A stretch of DNA of 64,000 nucleotides from Spirosoma terrae (GCF_010435915.1 NZ_JAAFZH010000001.1:62001-126000), one strand, 5' to 3'. Positions 8,572 to 17,682 are shown, numbered from the stretch's first letter. Translations and numbers: made by a program. Notes: generated from the letters alone by a model not told the origin.

Positions 8572-8630
8572 GGTTTACGGTGTTCGGTAAATAGAACGTA
8601 GTATCAATCGTTTATCGAACACCATAAACC
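8572..8630. terminator. imperfect hairpin between two same-strand genes
   Basis: A 20-bp stem (8572-8591 with 8611-8630) has one A-C mismatch and one G-U pair around a 19-nt loop. It ends a single base before the ATG at 8632. It may be the terminator of the protease gene or a dispersed palindrome. Its closeness to the next start could also affect translation of that gene. Confidence 0.5.
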
Positions 8631-8631
8631 G

Positions 8632-9921
8632 ATGCCTATTTTATCGCGATTAGCTCTACTATCACTAGTTATTGCCTGCCAGATCAGTTGCTCGCCATCC
8701 CGGCGACTTAGCCGCGATCTGCGCACAAATCCACTGTATACGGATCATTTTATGGGTGTAGCCCTTTATGATCCGATGCAGCAACGAAGCTTGATTCAGC
8801 ATAACGCCGATAAGCCATTTACCCCCGCATCGAATACCAAATTAGTTAGCTTCTATGCGGGCTTGCTGTCACTACGTGATTCGCTGCCAGCGTTTCGGTA
8901 TACGATTCGGCGCGACGTAGCGAATGGCGATTCGTTAATTGTCTGGGGCGTCGGAAATCCGTTGTTACTACATCCCGACTTGCCAGACACAACACTGTTA
9001 ACCTTTCTGCGGAATCGTCCTGAAAGAATCTTTTTTTCGGCGACTAACTATGACGGACCCCGATTTGGTCCCGGCTGGGCGTGGGACGATTACAATGACG
9101 ACTATATGCCGGAACTAGCCGCATTGCCAATTTTTGGGAACGTGATTAGGTACAGAAACGAGCAGGTTAGCCCGCGCCGATTTATCGATAGTATCCGGGT
9201 TATAACCAGTTCTTCATCGCCCAAAGGGCTGCGTCGGTCAGAGTTTACTAATCAGCTCGTACGTACTGTCACTGATCGCCCCTTACGGCAGGATGTTCCC
9301 TTTCGCTGGTCGCCTGAATTGGCCGCTCAACTGTTAGCCGATACACTTCGGCGGCCTATTAATGTAGTGTCTATGACTATGCCACCAGATGCCCGGTTAG
9401 TACGTAGTACGCCAACCGATTCCTTATACAAGCGAATGCTTCAGGTGAGCGACAATCAATTTGCCGAGCAGGTTCTGTTTATGGCATCGGCCGAACGAAG
9501 CACTGGTAAGCTTGATCCTGTGTCCGAATTAAAGCGTATCACTGATAGCCTGCATTTTTCAGCCGGTTCGGCCAGGTGGGTTGACGGTTCTGGACTATCT
9601 CGCTACAATCTGTTTACACCCAACGTACTGGTTAATTTATTGACGAAAATTGCGAGCAGAGTCTCACAACAACGATTGTTTGCCTTATTACCGGCCGCTG
9701 GCCAGTCTGGAACGCTACGTACACTGTCGACAACCAATAATCCTTATATCTTCGCTAAATCAGGTTCAATGACTGGGGTGTATAATCTAAGTGGTTATAT
9801 ACAGACCAAACGCGGTAAGGTGCTCTATTTTAGCGTGATGAATAACAACTTCACCCAGTCTGTAAGCGAGATGCGTAAGCGCACGGCTGATTTTCTGAAA
9901 CTAGTTCACGAACGTTTTTAG
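8632..9921 (+). CDS. dacB: D-alanyl-D-alanine carboxypeptidase/endopeptidase (PBP4, S13 family)
   Basis: This is a periplasmic low-molecular-weight penicillin-binding protein that trims or cleaves peptidoglycan peptide cross-links. The N-terminus (about 1-20, ending QISC) looks like a lipoprotein signal. All three catalytic motifs are visible: SNTK at 67-70, SDN at 273-275 and KSG at 376-378, the last replacing the more usual KTG. At 429 residues it is close to the family size. The start codon directly follows the hairpin. It converges with the APC permease gene, with only 15 bp between stop codons. Confidence 0.88.
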   Translation: MPILSRLALLSLVIACQISCSPSRRLSRDLRTNPLYTDHFMGVALYDPMQQRSLIQHNADKPFTPASNTKLVSFYAGLLSLRDSLPAFRYTIRRDVANGDSLIVWGVGNPLLLHPDLPDTTLLTFLRNRPERIFFSATNYDGPRFGPGWAWDDYNDDYMPELAALPIFGNVIRYRNEQVSPRRFIDSIRVITSSSSPKGLRRSEFTNQLVRTVTDRPLRQDVPFRWSPELAAQLLADTLRRPINVVSMTMPPDARLVRSTPTDSLYKRMLQVSDNQFAEQVLFMASAERSTGKLDPVSELKRITDSLHFSAGSARWVDGSGLSRYNLFTPNVLVNLLTKIASRVSQQRLFALLPAAGQSGTLRTLSTTNNPYIFAKSGSMTGVYNLSGYIQTKRGKVLYFSVMNNNFTQSVSEMRKRTADFLKLVHERF

Positions 9922-9936
9922 AACGTACCCCCGGTC

Positions 9937-11256
9937 TTAGCCAAGGGTATTTTTTTGCTTGATGAGCCGATAAATAGGATAGCTGACCGCAATGAAACCA
10001 ATAGCATATAAGCTGCTGGAAAAATCGCCTATCACGACACCGATCAGAAAAGCAAGTGAGGCTATCAGCAAAACCCAGGTGGAGAAGGGATAACCCCAGG
10101 CCCGTACCGGGCGAAGCAAATCGGGCTCGGTCTGTCGTAGCCGGATCAGAGCCGCAAAGCTGGCTGCGTAGCACAGCACGAAGAAAAACGTTGCAATATC
10201 CGACAGCTTGTTATACGTATTGGTCAGGATCAGGATAATGGAGGTTGAGGCCGTCAAAATTGTAGCGTTAATGGGTGTGCCACCTTCGTTGACCTGATTG
10301 ACAAACGGGAAAAATAACCCATCGCGACCCATCGCAAAAATAACGCGTGGATTGAACATAATCTGGGCGTTGATGATCCCCATAATCGAAATCATCAGCA
10401 GGAACGTAACGACCTGCGCACTGCCGGGTCCGAACAAAAGCTGCACCGCGTCGGCCGCTGGTAGTTTGGAACTGGCCAGCGTTGGTAGCGGTAATACGTA
10501 TAGCAGAGCCAGATTAACCAGTATATAAATACCAATGATTAGCAGTACGCCAATAATCATGGATCGGGGCAGGTTACGACTGGGGTCAACGTCTTCTTCG
10601 GTAAAGTAGGCGGCCGTATGCCAGCCGTCGTACGTATAAAAAACAGATTGCAGCGCTGCCAGAATACCAAGCCAAAGGCCTCCTTCGGCTACGGGCCGAA
10701 TTGTTTCGGCCGAAACGACGACGGGTTTGTCGGGCGTAACAACAAAACAAACAATTACAAAGGCAATAAGGGCGACGGCTTTTAGAACGCTCATAATCTC
10801 CTGGGCGCGACTGGCTAATCGAACTCCAACCGAGTGAAAGGCAACGAAAGCTATCAGGATACTAATGGCAATCCATTTCTGATAAGCCGACAGCGAGGGA
10901 ATCAGTAAGGTTGTGTATTCACTCATGACAGCCGCTCCAAAAGCCATGGCCGATACACTACCCAGCCAACTGCTGATGCCGATCACAAAACCTGCATAGT
11001 TCCCAAACGCACGGCGGGCGTATACGTACCAGGCCCCTGCCTGCGGAAGCATAGTACCCAATTCCATAACGGACAAGGAACCGGCCAGGGCGTAAAGACC
11101 AACCACCAGCCAGACAATAATAATCAGCGTTGGATCGCCAATTTCCTGGGCAATGGGTCCCGGCTTACGTAGTATACCGGTTCCGACAGTTCCGCCAATG
11201 GTTACAGCAATGCCGAAACCGACACCTAATAATTTTTTAAGTTGGTTCTGAGCCAT
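9937..11256 (-). CDS. APC superfamily amino acid permease
   Basis: This 439-residue inner-membrane transporter has about 12 hydrophobic segments. The first carries the APC glycine-rich signature GGTVGTGILRKPGPIAQ, followed by conserved helix-3 and helix-6 regions (MLPQAGAWYVYARRAFG; FYTYDGWHTAAYFTEE). The family exchanges or imports amino acids or polyamines. The substrate cannot be read from sequence; the pattern fits LAT-type or unassigned bacterial APC members. It is monocistronic, with a long upstream region. Confidence 0.88.
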   Translation of the reverse strand: MAQNQLKKLLGVGFGIAVTIGGTVGTGILRKPGPIAQEIGDPTLIIIVWLVVGLYALAGSLSVMELGTMLPQAGAWYVYARRAFGNYAGFVIGISSWLGSVSAMAFGAAVMSEYTTLLIPSLSAYQKWIAISILIAFVAFHSVGVRLASRAQEIMSVLKAVALIAFVIVCFVVTPDKPVVVSAETIRPVAEGGLWLGILAALQSVFYTYDGWHTAAYFTEEDVDPSRNLPRSMIIGVLLIIGIYILVNLALLYVLPLPTLASSKLPAADAVQLLFGPGSAQVVTFLLMISIMGIINAQIMFNPRVIFAMGRDGLFFPFVNQVNEGGTPINATILTASTSIILILTNTYNKLSDIATFFFVLCYAASFAALIRLRQTEPDLLRPVRAWGYPFSTWVLLIASLAFLIGVVIGDFSSSLYAIGFIAVSYPIYRLIKQKNTLG

Positions 11257-11780
11257 AGGAAGGCGGAGAAGCAGGAGTGGGTTATCCTACAATGATAACA
11301 AAAAAACGGCTTATACGCGCTTCTGCCACATATCTGGCCGTAGATACGTATCTATCAGAAACGGAGTAATCATTAGCACATCACTTATCTGTTAGCGATG
11401 ACACTATCAGCTAAATCTGTTATTCAGCTCTGTTGAGCAGGCTTATCGGGCGGTCAGTTATGCATGTATTGCTGATAAGCGAATACTATAAAATTTATAG
11501 TATTGTCTTTTTCGTAGGTAATAATAGTTTTCTGGATATCGTTAACAGGCTATTTAAATGGTCATTAACAAAAAGGTAAATTTTGAAAAATAGACTGCAA
11601 ATGGCACCAGAAAATCAACCGGTTATCGAGAGAAGCTAATATCCGTTTTAACAGTTAGTGAGAGTTTGTAGTTTGTTTGTTAGAAAAGTACAATTTGTTT
11701 GGTTAAGCGCTGTTCTGAAACGTGAGCATTTTATACGGGTTCGTGAACGAGAGTGCTGAATTTCTTAATTACACTATACT
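11257..11780. other. 524-bp intergenic region with one AT-rich palindrome
   Basis: This divergent region separates the APC permease from the crystallin-like gene. It contains a perfect palindrome at 11482-11504, annotated separately, and T-rich runs around 11640-11710. No gene, tRNA or riboswitch pattern was recognised. The length suggests that one or both flanking genes have extended regulatory regions. Confidence 0.5.
11482..11504. promoter_or_regulatory. perfect AT-rich palindrome (11 bp arms)
   Basis: AATACTATAAA and its exact complement TTTATAGTATT flank a single central A. It sits mid-way in the divergent intergenic region. It could be an operator for a dimeric regulator. There is no poly-U tail and no nearby gene end, so a terminator is less likely. 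Confidence 0.4.
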
Positions 11781-12446
11781 ATGTTTATCATGAAAGCCGT
11801 AAAGGCTACGTTTATTGCTGCTTTCCTCCTTTGCAGTGTTGCTGGGTTTGCTCAGCAAATGACCCGTAATCGTTTGAATCAGAACGATACAGAAGTTCGT
11901 TTTTTTTCCCGCGATAATTACCGGGGAGACCAGAAGCGCCAGGGTGAAGGAGACTCTCGTTCCGTAAACTGGCTCATTAATTCAATTCAGGTGCCCAGTG
12001 GTTATGTTGTTGAGGCTTATGCGCAGGAAAATTTCCGAGGGCAGTCTACGCGTTACGTAGGTAATGTAACTCGGATAAGTACGCCCATCCGCTCGCTACG
12101 TATTACTCGGGAAACGAGTACCAAGCGTCCTGATTTTTCAAATGACCGGGGCCGCAACCGCAACCAGCGTCCGGGCAGTAATGGCAGAGAGGTGCTTCTG
12201 TATGCCGATATTAATTATGGAGGAGGTTCGCTGGCTTTGTCAGAAGGCCGTTACCGGGGTTCGGCGCTTCGCAATCTGGCCCGTCAGGTGTCGTCAATCA
12301 ATATACCGGTAGGATATAAAGTGCAGGTTTATGATACGGATAACTTCACCGGCAATTCGTATACATTTACCACTAGTGCGAACGATCTACGGACCGTTTC
12401 CTGGAACGACCGCGCTGCGTCGATCATTATTTCGAGAGGTCGTTAA
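11781..12446 (+). CDS. secreted beta/gamma-crystallin-fold protein with two domains
   Basis: This 221-residue secreted protein starts MFIMKAVKATF; ATG at 11781 is taken, and the internal ATG at 11790 is also plausible. A signal peptide ends near GFAQQ. Two beta/gamma-crystallin-like repeats follow. The first runs about 37-110 (VRFFSRDNYRGDQ, YAQENFRGQSTRY). The second runs about 140-218 (VLLYADINYGGGSLALSEG, VYDTDNFTGNSYTF). A basic Arg/Asn-rich linker (RPDFSNDRGRNRNQRPG) separates them. Bacterial members often bind calcium, but the N/D-N/D-x-x-S/T-S signature is not clear here. The function is unknown. Confidence 0.8.
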   Translation: MFIMKAVKATFIAAFLLCSVAGFAQQMTRNRLNQNDTEVRFFSRDNYRGDQKRQGEGDSRSVNWLINSIQVPSGYVVEAYAQENFRGQSTRYVGNVTRISTPIRSLRITRETSTKRPDFSNDRGRNRNQRPGSNGREVLLYADINYGGGSLALSEGRYRGSALRNLARQVSSINIPVGYKVQVYDTDNFTGNSYTFTTSANDLRTVSWNDRAASIIISRGR

Positions 12447-12487
12447 TACTGGCAACAAAAATAGAAGTCTCTATACCGCAACAAGCG

Positions 12488-12555
12488 AGGCAGTGCGTAT
12501 AAAAATCAATGCGTAGGATCGTAATCCTACGCATTGATTTTTATACGCACTGCCT
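12488..12555. repeat. very long perfect hairpin (32 bp stem, 4 nt loop)
   Basis: Bases 12488-12519 (AGGCAGTGCGTATAAAAATC onward) are exactly complementary to 12524-12555, leaving loop CGTA. It lies 41 bp after the crystallin-gene stop. The stem has an A5/T5 run in its middle rather than a U tail at its end. It may be a terminator, a palindromic repeat or both. A perfect 32-bp stem is longer than termination needs. Confidence 0.85.
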
Positions 12556-12582
12556 TCGATTAGCCCCGGTTTATGTAATACC

Positions 12583-12615
12583 AGCTTTGACAAAGTTTTG
12601 AACTTTGTCAAAGCT
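12583..12615. repeat. second hairpin upstream of crcB (15 bp stem, 3 nt loop)
   Basis: AGCTTTGACAAAGTT at 12583-12597 and its exact complement at 12601-12615 flank TTG. It lies 44 bp before the crcB start and 28 bp after the 32-bp hairpin. It does not resemble the fluoride riboswitch that often precedes crcB. It may be an operator or part of a tandem terminator. Confidence 0.65.
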
Positions 12616-12658
12616 ATGACTGCCACGCACAATCATCGTTTTTCGTAAGTTTGTCCGT

Positions 12659-13048
12659 ATGAGAGCATTGCTGACACAGCCTTATGTATTAGTTTTTGTG
12701 GGAGGTGGCATTGGAAGTTTACTACGTTACCTGGCAGGTCGATTCATTCCCGCAACGCTGGCCGGAATTTCATTTCCAACATCGATCCTACTTATCAACA
12801 GCCTGGCTAGTGGGCTTCTTGGCATCGTTTCGGGCTGGGCATTGACCCGTATTGCTGGCGAAGACGTACGCTTACTGGTAGGGGTTGGCTTTTGCGGAGG
12901 GCTCAGCACGTTTTCGAGTTTCAGCTACGATACCGCTATCTTGATCCAGAATGGTCGCTTATGGGTAGCCTTGCTAACTATTATTCTGAACGTAACAATC
13001 TGCCTGATTGCCTCATTTAGCGGGCTGTATGTAGGACAAAAAATATAA
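12659..13048 (+). CDS. crcB: fluoride channel/exporter CrcB (Fluc)
   Basis: This 129-residue, four-helix inner-membrane protein of the Fluc family acts as a dual-topology dimer that lets fluoride leave the cell. Diagnostic residues are the N-terminal GGGIGSLLRY, Asn47 in LLINSLASG and the central GFCGGLSTFSSFSYD at 77-91, which carries the phenylalanine box. Length is typical. It sits alone, 66 bp before the M14 gene. No fluoride riboswitch consensus was seen upstream. Confidence 0.93.
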   Translation: MRALLTQPYVLVFVGGGIGSLLRYLAGRFIPATLAGISFPTSILLINSLASGLLGIVSGWALTRIAGEDVRLLVGVGFCGGLSTFSSFSYDTAILIQNGRLWVALLTIILNVTICLIASFSGLYVGQKI

Positions 13049-13114
13049 TTTTGCCGAAAGCCAGCAAACGCGCACGGTAATCAGTTGTGCCAGTGGCTGA
13101 CTATCAATCTGTAC

Positions 13115-14539
13115 ATGACCTCAACCGCTTTTTTGTCTCAGGATATAGCTCGTCGATTATACGACGCCCATGCTACGTATCAGGAAAAAACCTTTACGCA
13201 TCGTCGGTTTAAACATAAAGACATCGTGCCTTTGCTGGATGCTTTGCGCAGTCAGCAGCCATTTACAGTCAGTCAGATAGGAGAGTCGTTAGAGAAACGA
13301 TCGATCTATCAGGTTAAAGCGGGAAACGGGCCGGACAGCGTATTGCTATGGTCACAAATGCATGGTGATGAAGCCACGGCAACGATGGCTCTGTTCGATA
13401 TTTTCAACTTCCTGAAAGCCAGCAATGATGGATTCGATGAGTTGCGACAAACGATTCTGACTAATACGTCATTGTATTTTGTGCCAATGCTTAATCCCGA
13501 TGGGGCAGAACGGTTCCAGCGCCGAACGGCAACGGACATCGATATGAATCGCGATGCGCTACGGCTGCAAACACCCGAAGGAGCTTTGTTGAAATCGTTA
13601 CAGCAAACGTTACGTCCTCTCGTTGGTTTCAATCTCCACGATCAGAATCCGCGCTACAGCGTGGGTAAAACGGGTAAACAGGCTGTTATGTCGTTTCTGG
13701 CTACCGCCTATGATGAGGAACGTAACGTGAATGAGGTACGCGAGCGATCAATGAAGCTCATTGTTGGCATGAATCGCGTGTTGAGCCAGTTCATACCTGG
13801 TCAGATTGGACGTTTCGACGATGAGTTTGAGCCGCGTGCGTTTGGCGATAATATTCAGAAGTGGGGAACAACGCTGATTTTGGTCGAATCGGGAGGCTAC
13901 AAAGGTGACCCCGAAAAAATGGCCATTCGCCGGTTAAACTTTGTCGCTATTCTAACGACTTTGCTGGCCATAGCGGAGCATTCATACCAGCAGGAAGATA
14001 CAAGCCAGTATCAAACCATCCCCGAAAATGGTCGTCTGCTTTTCGATGTACTGATACGTAACGCAACGGTTTGGCACAATGGGCACCCCGTAATGGTTGA
14101 TATTGGCATCAACCACAATGAAGTGAATGTTGATGAGGCAACGGATTTTCGCTATAAAAGTACAATCGATGAGATCGGCGACTTATCTACGTTCTGCGGT
14201 CTGGACGAAATCGATGCGACAGGCTTAACGCTTGAGCCAGCTGGTGAGTATCAGGCAAGCTTGAAATCCGTTGACGATCTGACAGCGATTGATCTGTTGA
14301 GCCTGCAGCGTGAAGGTACGCTGGTGTTCAGAAGTCAGGAAAAGCCCCAAACGGACTTCCTGGATCTGCCCGTTCATGTTCTGTACGAAGGTGATTTTCC
14401 CGCGAAGCCGCTTCTGATCGATCAGATTCCGACCTTCCTGTTAAAACAGAACGAACAAATTATATACGCCTTCGTGAATGGTTTCTGTATTCAGAAGGCG
14501 AACATGACGGAGAAACGTAGCAATGGCATAGCCGAATAA
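13115..14539 (+). CDS. M14-family zinc carboxypeptidase-like protein
   Basis: From ATG at 13115 this is a 474-residue protein without a signal peptide, so probably cytoplasmic. The zinc ligands of the M14 fold are visible: HGDE with His83 and Glu86, and His175 in NLHDQN. Glu258 in VESGGYKGD matches the catalytic glutamate. The last 170 residues are a separate beta-rich part of unknown role. An upstream in-frame TTG at 13085 would add ten residues but lacks support. The family includes carboxypeptidases and peptidoglycan amidases. The exact substrate is open. Confidence 0.82.
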   Translation: MTSTAFLSQDIARRLYDAHATYQEKTFTHRRFKHKDIVPLLDALRSQQPFTVSQIGESLEKRSIYQVKAGNGPDSVLLWSQMHGDEATATMALFDIFNFLKASNDGFDELRQTILTNTSLYFVPMLNPDGAERFQRRTATDIDMNRDALRLQTPEGALLKSLQQTLRPLVGFNLHDQNPRYSVGKTGKQAVMSFLATAYDEERNVNEVRERSMKLIVGMNRVLSQFIPGQIGRFDDEFEPRAFGDNIQKWGTTLILVESGGYKGDPEKMAIRRLNFVAILTTLLAIAEHSYQQEDTSQYQTIPENGRLLFDVLIRNATVWHNGHPVMVDIGINHNEVNVDEATDFRYKSTIDEIGDLSTFCGLDEIDATGLTLEPAGEYQASLKSVDDLTAIDLLSLQREGTLVFRSQEKPQTDFLDLPVHVLYEGDFPAKPLLIDQIPTFLLKQNEQIIYAFVNGFCIQKANMTEKRSNGIAE

Positions 14540-14665
14540 TCAGGAGCTAAAAAGATAATAAGCAGGGCAGTAAGAAACTATTGTATGGCATTGGCAGAAT
14601 ATTGTTATTCGTGTTACGTAATAGTTAAGATTCTGTCTTTTAGGGGATTAGGTTTAGGGGTAAAT

Positions 14666-14709
14666 GTAATTCAAGCGTAACATTGGCATAACGTTGGCGT
14701 AATATTGGG
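14666..14709 (+). promoter_or_regulatory. four tandem 11-bp repeats, candidate PhoB/OmpR-type activator site
   Basis: The contiguous units GTAATTCAAGC, GTAACATTGGC, ATAACGTTGGC and GTAATATTGGG share GTAA at the start and, in three of four, TTGG near the end. They have an exact 11-bp period, one helical turn. The array ends four bases before a perfect -7 box, so it occupies the -35 region. Direct repeats with 11-bp period replacing the -35 element are the layout of PhoB-type winged-helix activators. The identity of the regulator is inference. Confidence 0.65.
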
Positions 14710-14713
14710 CAGG

Positions 14714-14721
14714 TAGTTTTG
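14714..14721 (+). promoter_or_regulatory. -7 promoter element for the TonB receptor operon
   Basis: TAGTTTTG matches TAnnTTTG exactly and lies 30 bp before the ATG at 14752. The TTG of TTGGC in the third upstream repeat is 17 bp away, so activator repeats and -33 region overlap. Confidence 0.6.
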
Positions 14722-14751
14722 CGACGCGAAAAGCGACTCCAAATTACCAAT

Positions 14752-17643
14752 ATGAACCGAAACGTATTACTCATTCTTTTATCTCTCTTCTCCACTGCCG
14801 TTCTGGCACAAACCGGTACTGTCCGAGGAATCGTCAAGGACAGTAAAACAAAAGAAGCACTTATTGGCTGTACGGTACGTATCGATGGCACGCAACTGGG
14901 GGCAACAACCGACATCGAAGGCAACTTTGTACTAGCCAACGTACCGGCCGGAACCCAAAAAGTTATTATCTCCTACATTTCGTATCAAACGAAAGAGATT
15001 CCGAATGTTCGTGTTGAGTCGGGTAACACAACCGCCATCGAAACCGAACTCGACGAAGAAGGAAAATCACTTCAGGAGGTTGTGGTTCGGGCCAATCGCG
15101 CAACGAACACCGAAGTAGCGGTCATTACCGAGATCAAGCAGATGAAGCCGATTGCGGTCGGAATCTCGGCCATGCAGATCCAGAAATCGCAGGATCGCGA
15201 TGCCGCTGCTGCCATACGGCGGGTGCCGGGCGTTAGTATCGTCGACAATCGGTTTGTTCTGATTCGCGGTTTAGGAACCCGTTATAACTCGGTTCTGATT
15301 AACGATGTCGTTACGCCATCGACCGAAGTAGAATCACGTTCGTTCTCGTTCGACATTGTACCGAGTAACATTCTCGACCGGATGATCATCTACAAATCCG
15401 GATCGGCAGAACTTCCCGGCGATTTTGCGGGTGGCGCTATTAAAATTTATACGAAACGTCGGCCCGATCAGAATTTTACTGACGTTGGTTTTACGCTTGG
15501 TTACCGCGCAAACACTACGTTCCAGAACGTTCAGACGCACACACGTAGTGGCCTCAACGTATTAGGGTTGTGGGGAGCCGATCAGCAAATTCCCAGCAGT
15601 TTCCCCGCTCGTTCCGGCGATTTCAATAATCTGAATGCTGCTCAGCGTGCTGCCTATGCCCGGTTATTGCCGAATTCCTGGGGATTGACTAGCTCCACAG
15701 CTGCTCCGGATGTTCGTTTTGCCTTCAACGTGGGTCGTCGTTTTGATGCCGGTAACGTTCGGATCAGTAACCTGACCAGTATCAACTATAGCCTCACGAA
15801 TCAGCTTACGAACGTCGACTTCAATATATATGATAACGGCGCCGTAGCGAACACGATTTCGCAACAATATAAAGACACGAATTTTGCCCGAAGTTCGAGA
15901 CTAGGTCTGCTGCATAACTGGACTTTCCGATTCTCACCAACATTTACACTGGAATGGAAAACGCTGGTGAACCAATTGAGTTCAACCGAAACCGTTGTAC
16001 GTAACGGACGTAACATCGATGATGGTAATGTCGATATTCGTAGCTACTCCGAACGCTTCGAAAACCGGACCATCGCCACAACGCAGCTTGCAGGTGAGCA
16101 TTCGCTGAGTGAGCTGAGCAAATTTAACTGGATCGCCAGCTATGGCTATTCGGGTCGCTGGGAGCCAGACTGGAAACGGGCTCGTTATATCCGCCCTTCG
16201 GGGTCAATGGGTTCCGACGGACAGCCTGAACCCTATCGGTTGGTTACGCCAGCCGCGCCAAACCCAATTGATGTTGGACGTTTCTATTCAAAGCTGAACG
16301 AGGACGTATACTCTGTTATCGGTAACTACGAACATACGTTTGGCAACCCAACCGATCGGGAGCCCAACCGGATCCGTGCCGGTATCTACGGCGAACGCCG
16401 TAATCGTGACTACTCAGCCCGTTTTTACGGATACAATACCATTGGTAACGCATCAGCTGTAACGGTCCGGGATATCAACAGCATTTTTGCCCCCGAATAC
16501 GTAACGGGTCAGCCTGGTGGCTTATCGCTGCTGGATGGTACAACCGATCTGGATTCGTACAGAGGTTACAATACGTATGGTGCCGCTTACGCCAGTGGCG
16601 ACGTAAACATTGGGCCAAAAGCAAACCTGACGTTGGGTTTCCGGGGTGAATACAACCTTCAGGATTTACGGGTAACGATTGGTGGAGTTGAGCGCAAGCT
16701 GGTCGACAACCCCATCTTCAGCCCACTACCGTCGCTGAACTTTACCTATAAACTCAATGATCGTCAGAATCTGCGTCTGGCTTATTCGGCAACGGTTAAC
16801 CGGGCAGAATTACGTGAGTTAGCGCCGTTTAGCTACTTCGATTTCAACCTGCTGGCTGTTGTTCGCGGTAATCCAGAGCTGAAAACGGCAACGATCCATA
16901 ATGCCGATGCAAAATGGGAGTTTTACCCAACGCCTAACGAACTGATTTCGGTTACGGGTTTCTATAAGCGATTCCAGAGCCCGATTGAAACGTTCCTGTT
17001 GCCAACAGGTAATGGATTCTCGTACTCATTCATCAATGCCGAAAGCGCTCAGAACTACGGTGTAGAACTGGAACTAAGAAAAGGCTTCCAGAACTCAGCG
17101 AGCCGATTCCTGCAAAATATCCAGCTTGTTGGTAATGCGTCAGTAATTCATAGCCGGATTAGCCTTGGCCAGACAGTACGTGCCCCAGATCTTAGCGGAA
17201 CCGTACAAAACATCGATCTGACCAACCTGACCGATAGCGAGCGCCCATTGGCTAACCAGTCGCCCTACCTGATCAACGCCGGAGTCTATTACGCAGAAGA
17301 GAAGACGGGTTTGCAATGGAACGTACTCTATAACATTTACGGCCCCCGGATTTTCGCCGTGGGTACACGTAACAACCCAACCATTTACGAGCTGCCACGT
17401 AGCGTCATTGACCTCAATATCAGTAAAACCTTCAATAAGCAACTCGACGTACGGCTAGGTATTCAGGATGTTCTTAATCAGGCCGTACGTTATGCGCAGG
17501 ATTTCAACGGCGACGGACGTATTGGCAAAGACTTAACATCGCAAAACGCAACAGCCGATCAGACCATCCGGCGCTTCAAACGCGGACAATACGTTACGCT
17601 GACAGCTGTGTATACATTTGGCCGACGTACGGTAATTCCTTAA
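14752..17643 (+). CDS. TonB-dependent outer-membrane receptor
   Basis: This 963-residue receptor starts at ATG 14752; the longer TTG frame from 14719 begins inside the promoter box. A signal peptide (MNRNVLLILLSLFSTAVLAQ) leads to a carboxypeptidase-regulatory-like beta domain (about 22-105: GTVRGIVKDSKTKEALIGC). A plug domain follows (about 125-240, with IRGLGTRYNSVLIND), then a 22-strand barrel ending near YVTLTAVYTFGRR. Such receptors take up large or scarce ligands using TonB energy. A beta-helix lipoprotein follows within 40 bp and is probably co-transcribed. There is no SusD partner. The 11-bp repeat promoter hints at control by nutrient limitation, possibly phosphate. Confidence 0.9.
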   Translation: MNRNVLLILLSLFSTAVLAQTGTVRGIVKDSKTKEALIGCTVRIDGTQLGATTDIEGNFVLANVPAGTQKVIISYISYQTKEIPNVRVESGNTTAIETELDEEGKSLQEVVVRANRATNTEVAVITEIKQMKPIAVGISAMQIQKSQDRDAAAAIRRVPGVSIVDNRFVLIRGLGTRYNSVLINDVVTPSTEVESRSFSFDIVPSNILDRMIIYKSGSAELPGDFAGGAIKIYTKRRPDQNFTDVGFTLGYRANTTFQNVQTHTRSGLNVLGLWGADQQIPSSFPARSGDFNNLNAAQRAAYARLLPNSWGLTSSTAAPDVRFAFNVGRRFDAGNVRISNLTSINYSLTNQLTNVDFNIYDNGAVANTISQQYKDTNFARSSRLGLLHNWTFRFSPTFTLEWKTLVNQLSSTETVVRNGRNIDDGNVDIRSYSERFENRTIATTQLAGEHSLSELSKFNWIASYGYSGRWEPDWKRARYIRPSGSMGSDGQPEPYRLVTPAAPNPIDVGRFYSKLNEDVYSVIGNYEHTFGNPTDREPNRIRAGIYGERRNRDYSARFYGYNTIGNASAVTVRDINSIFAPEYVTGQPGGLSLLDGTTDLDSYRGYNTYGAAYASGDVNIGPKANLTLGFRGEYNLQDLRVTIGGVERKLVDNPIFSPLPSLNFTYKLNDRQNLRLAYSATVNRAELRELAPFSYFDFNLLAVVRGNPELKTATIHNADAKWEFYPTPNELISVTGFYKRFQSPIETFLLPTGNGFSYSFINAESAQNYGVELELRKGFQNSASRFLQNIQLVGNASVIHSRISLGQTVRAPDLSGTVQNIDLTNLTDSERPLANQSPYLINAGVYYAEEKTGLQWNVLYNIYGPRIFAVGTRNNPTIYELPRSVIDLNISKTFNKQLDVRLGIQDVLNQAVRYAQDFNGDGRIGKDLTSQNATADQTIRRFKRGQYVTLTAVYTFGRRTVIP

Positions 17644-17682
17644 TGCGCTTCTAGTCAATTGTTTAACTCAATCCAATTCCTT

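Noticed and set aside
12556-12658. fluoride riboswitch upstream of crcB
   Set aside because: The two hairpins there do not carry the conserved fluoride-aptamer core; only simple perfect palindromes are visible.
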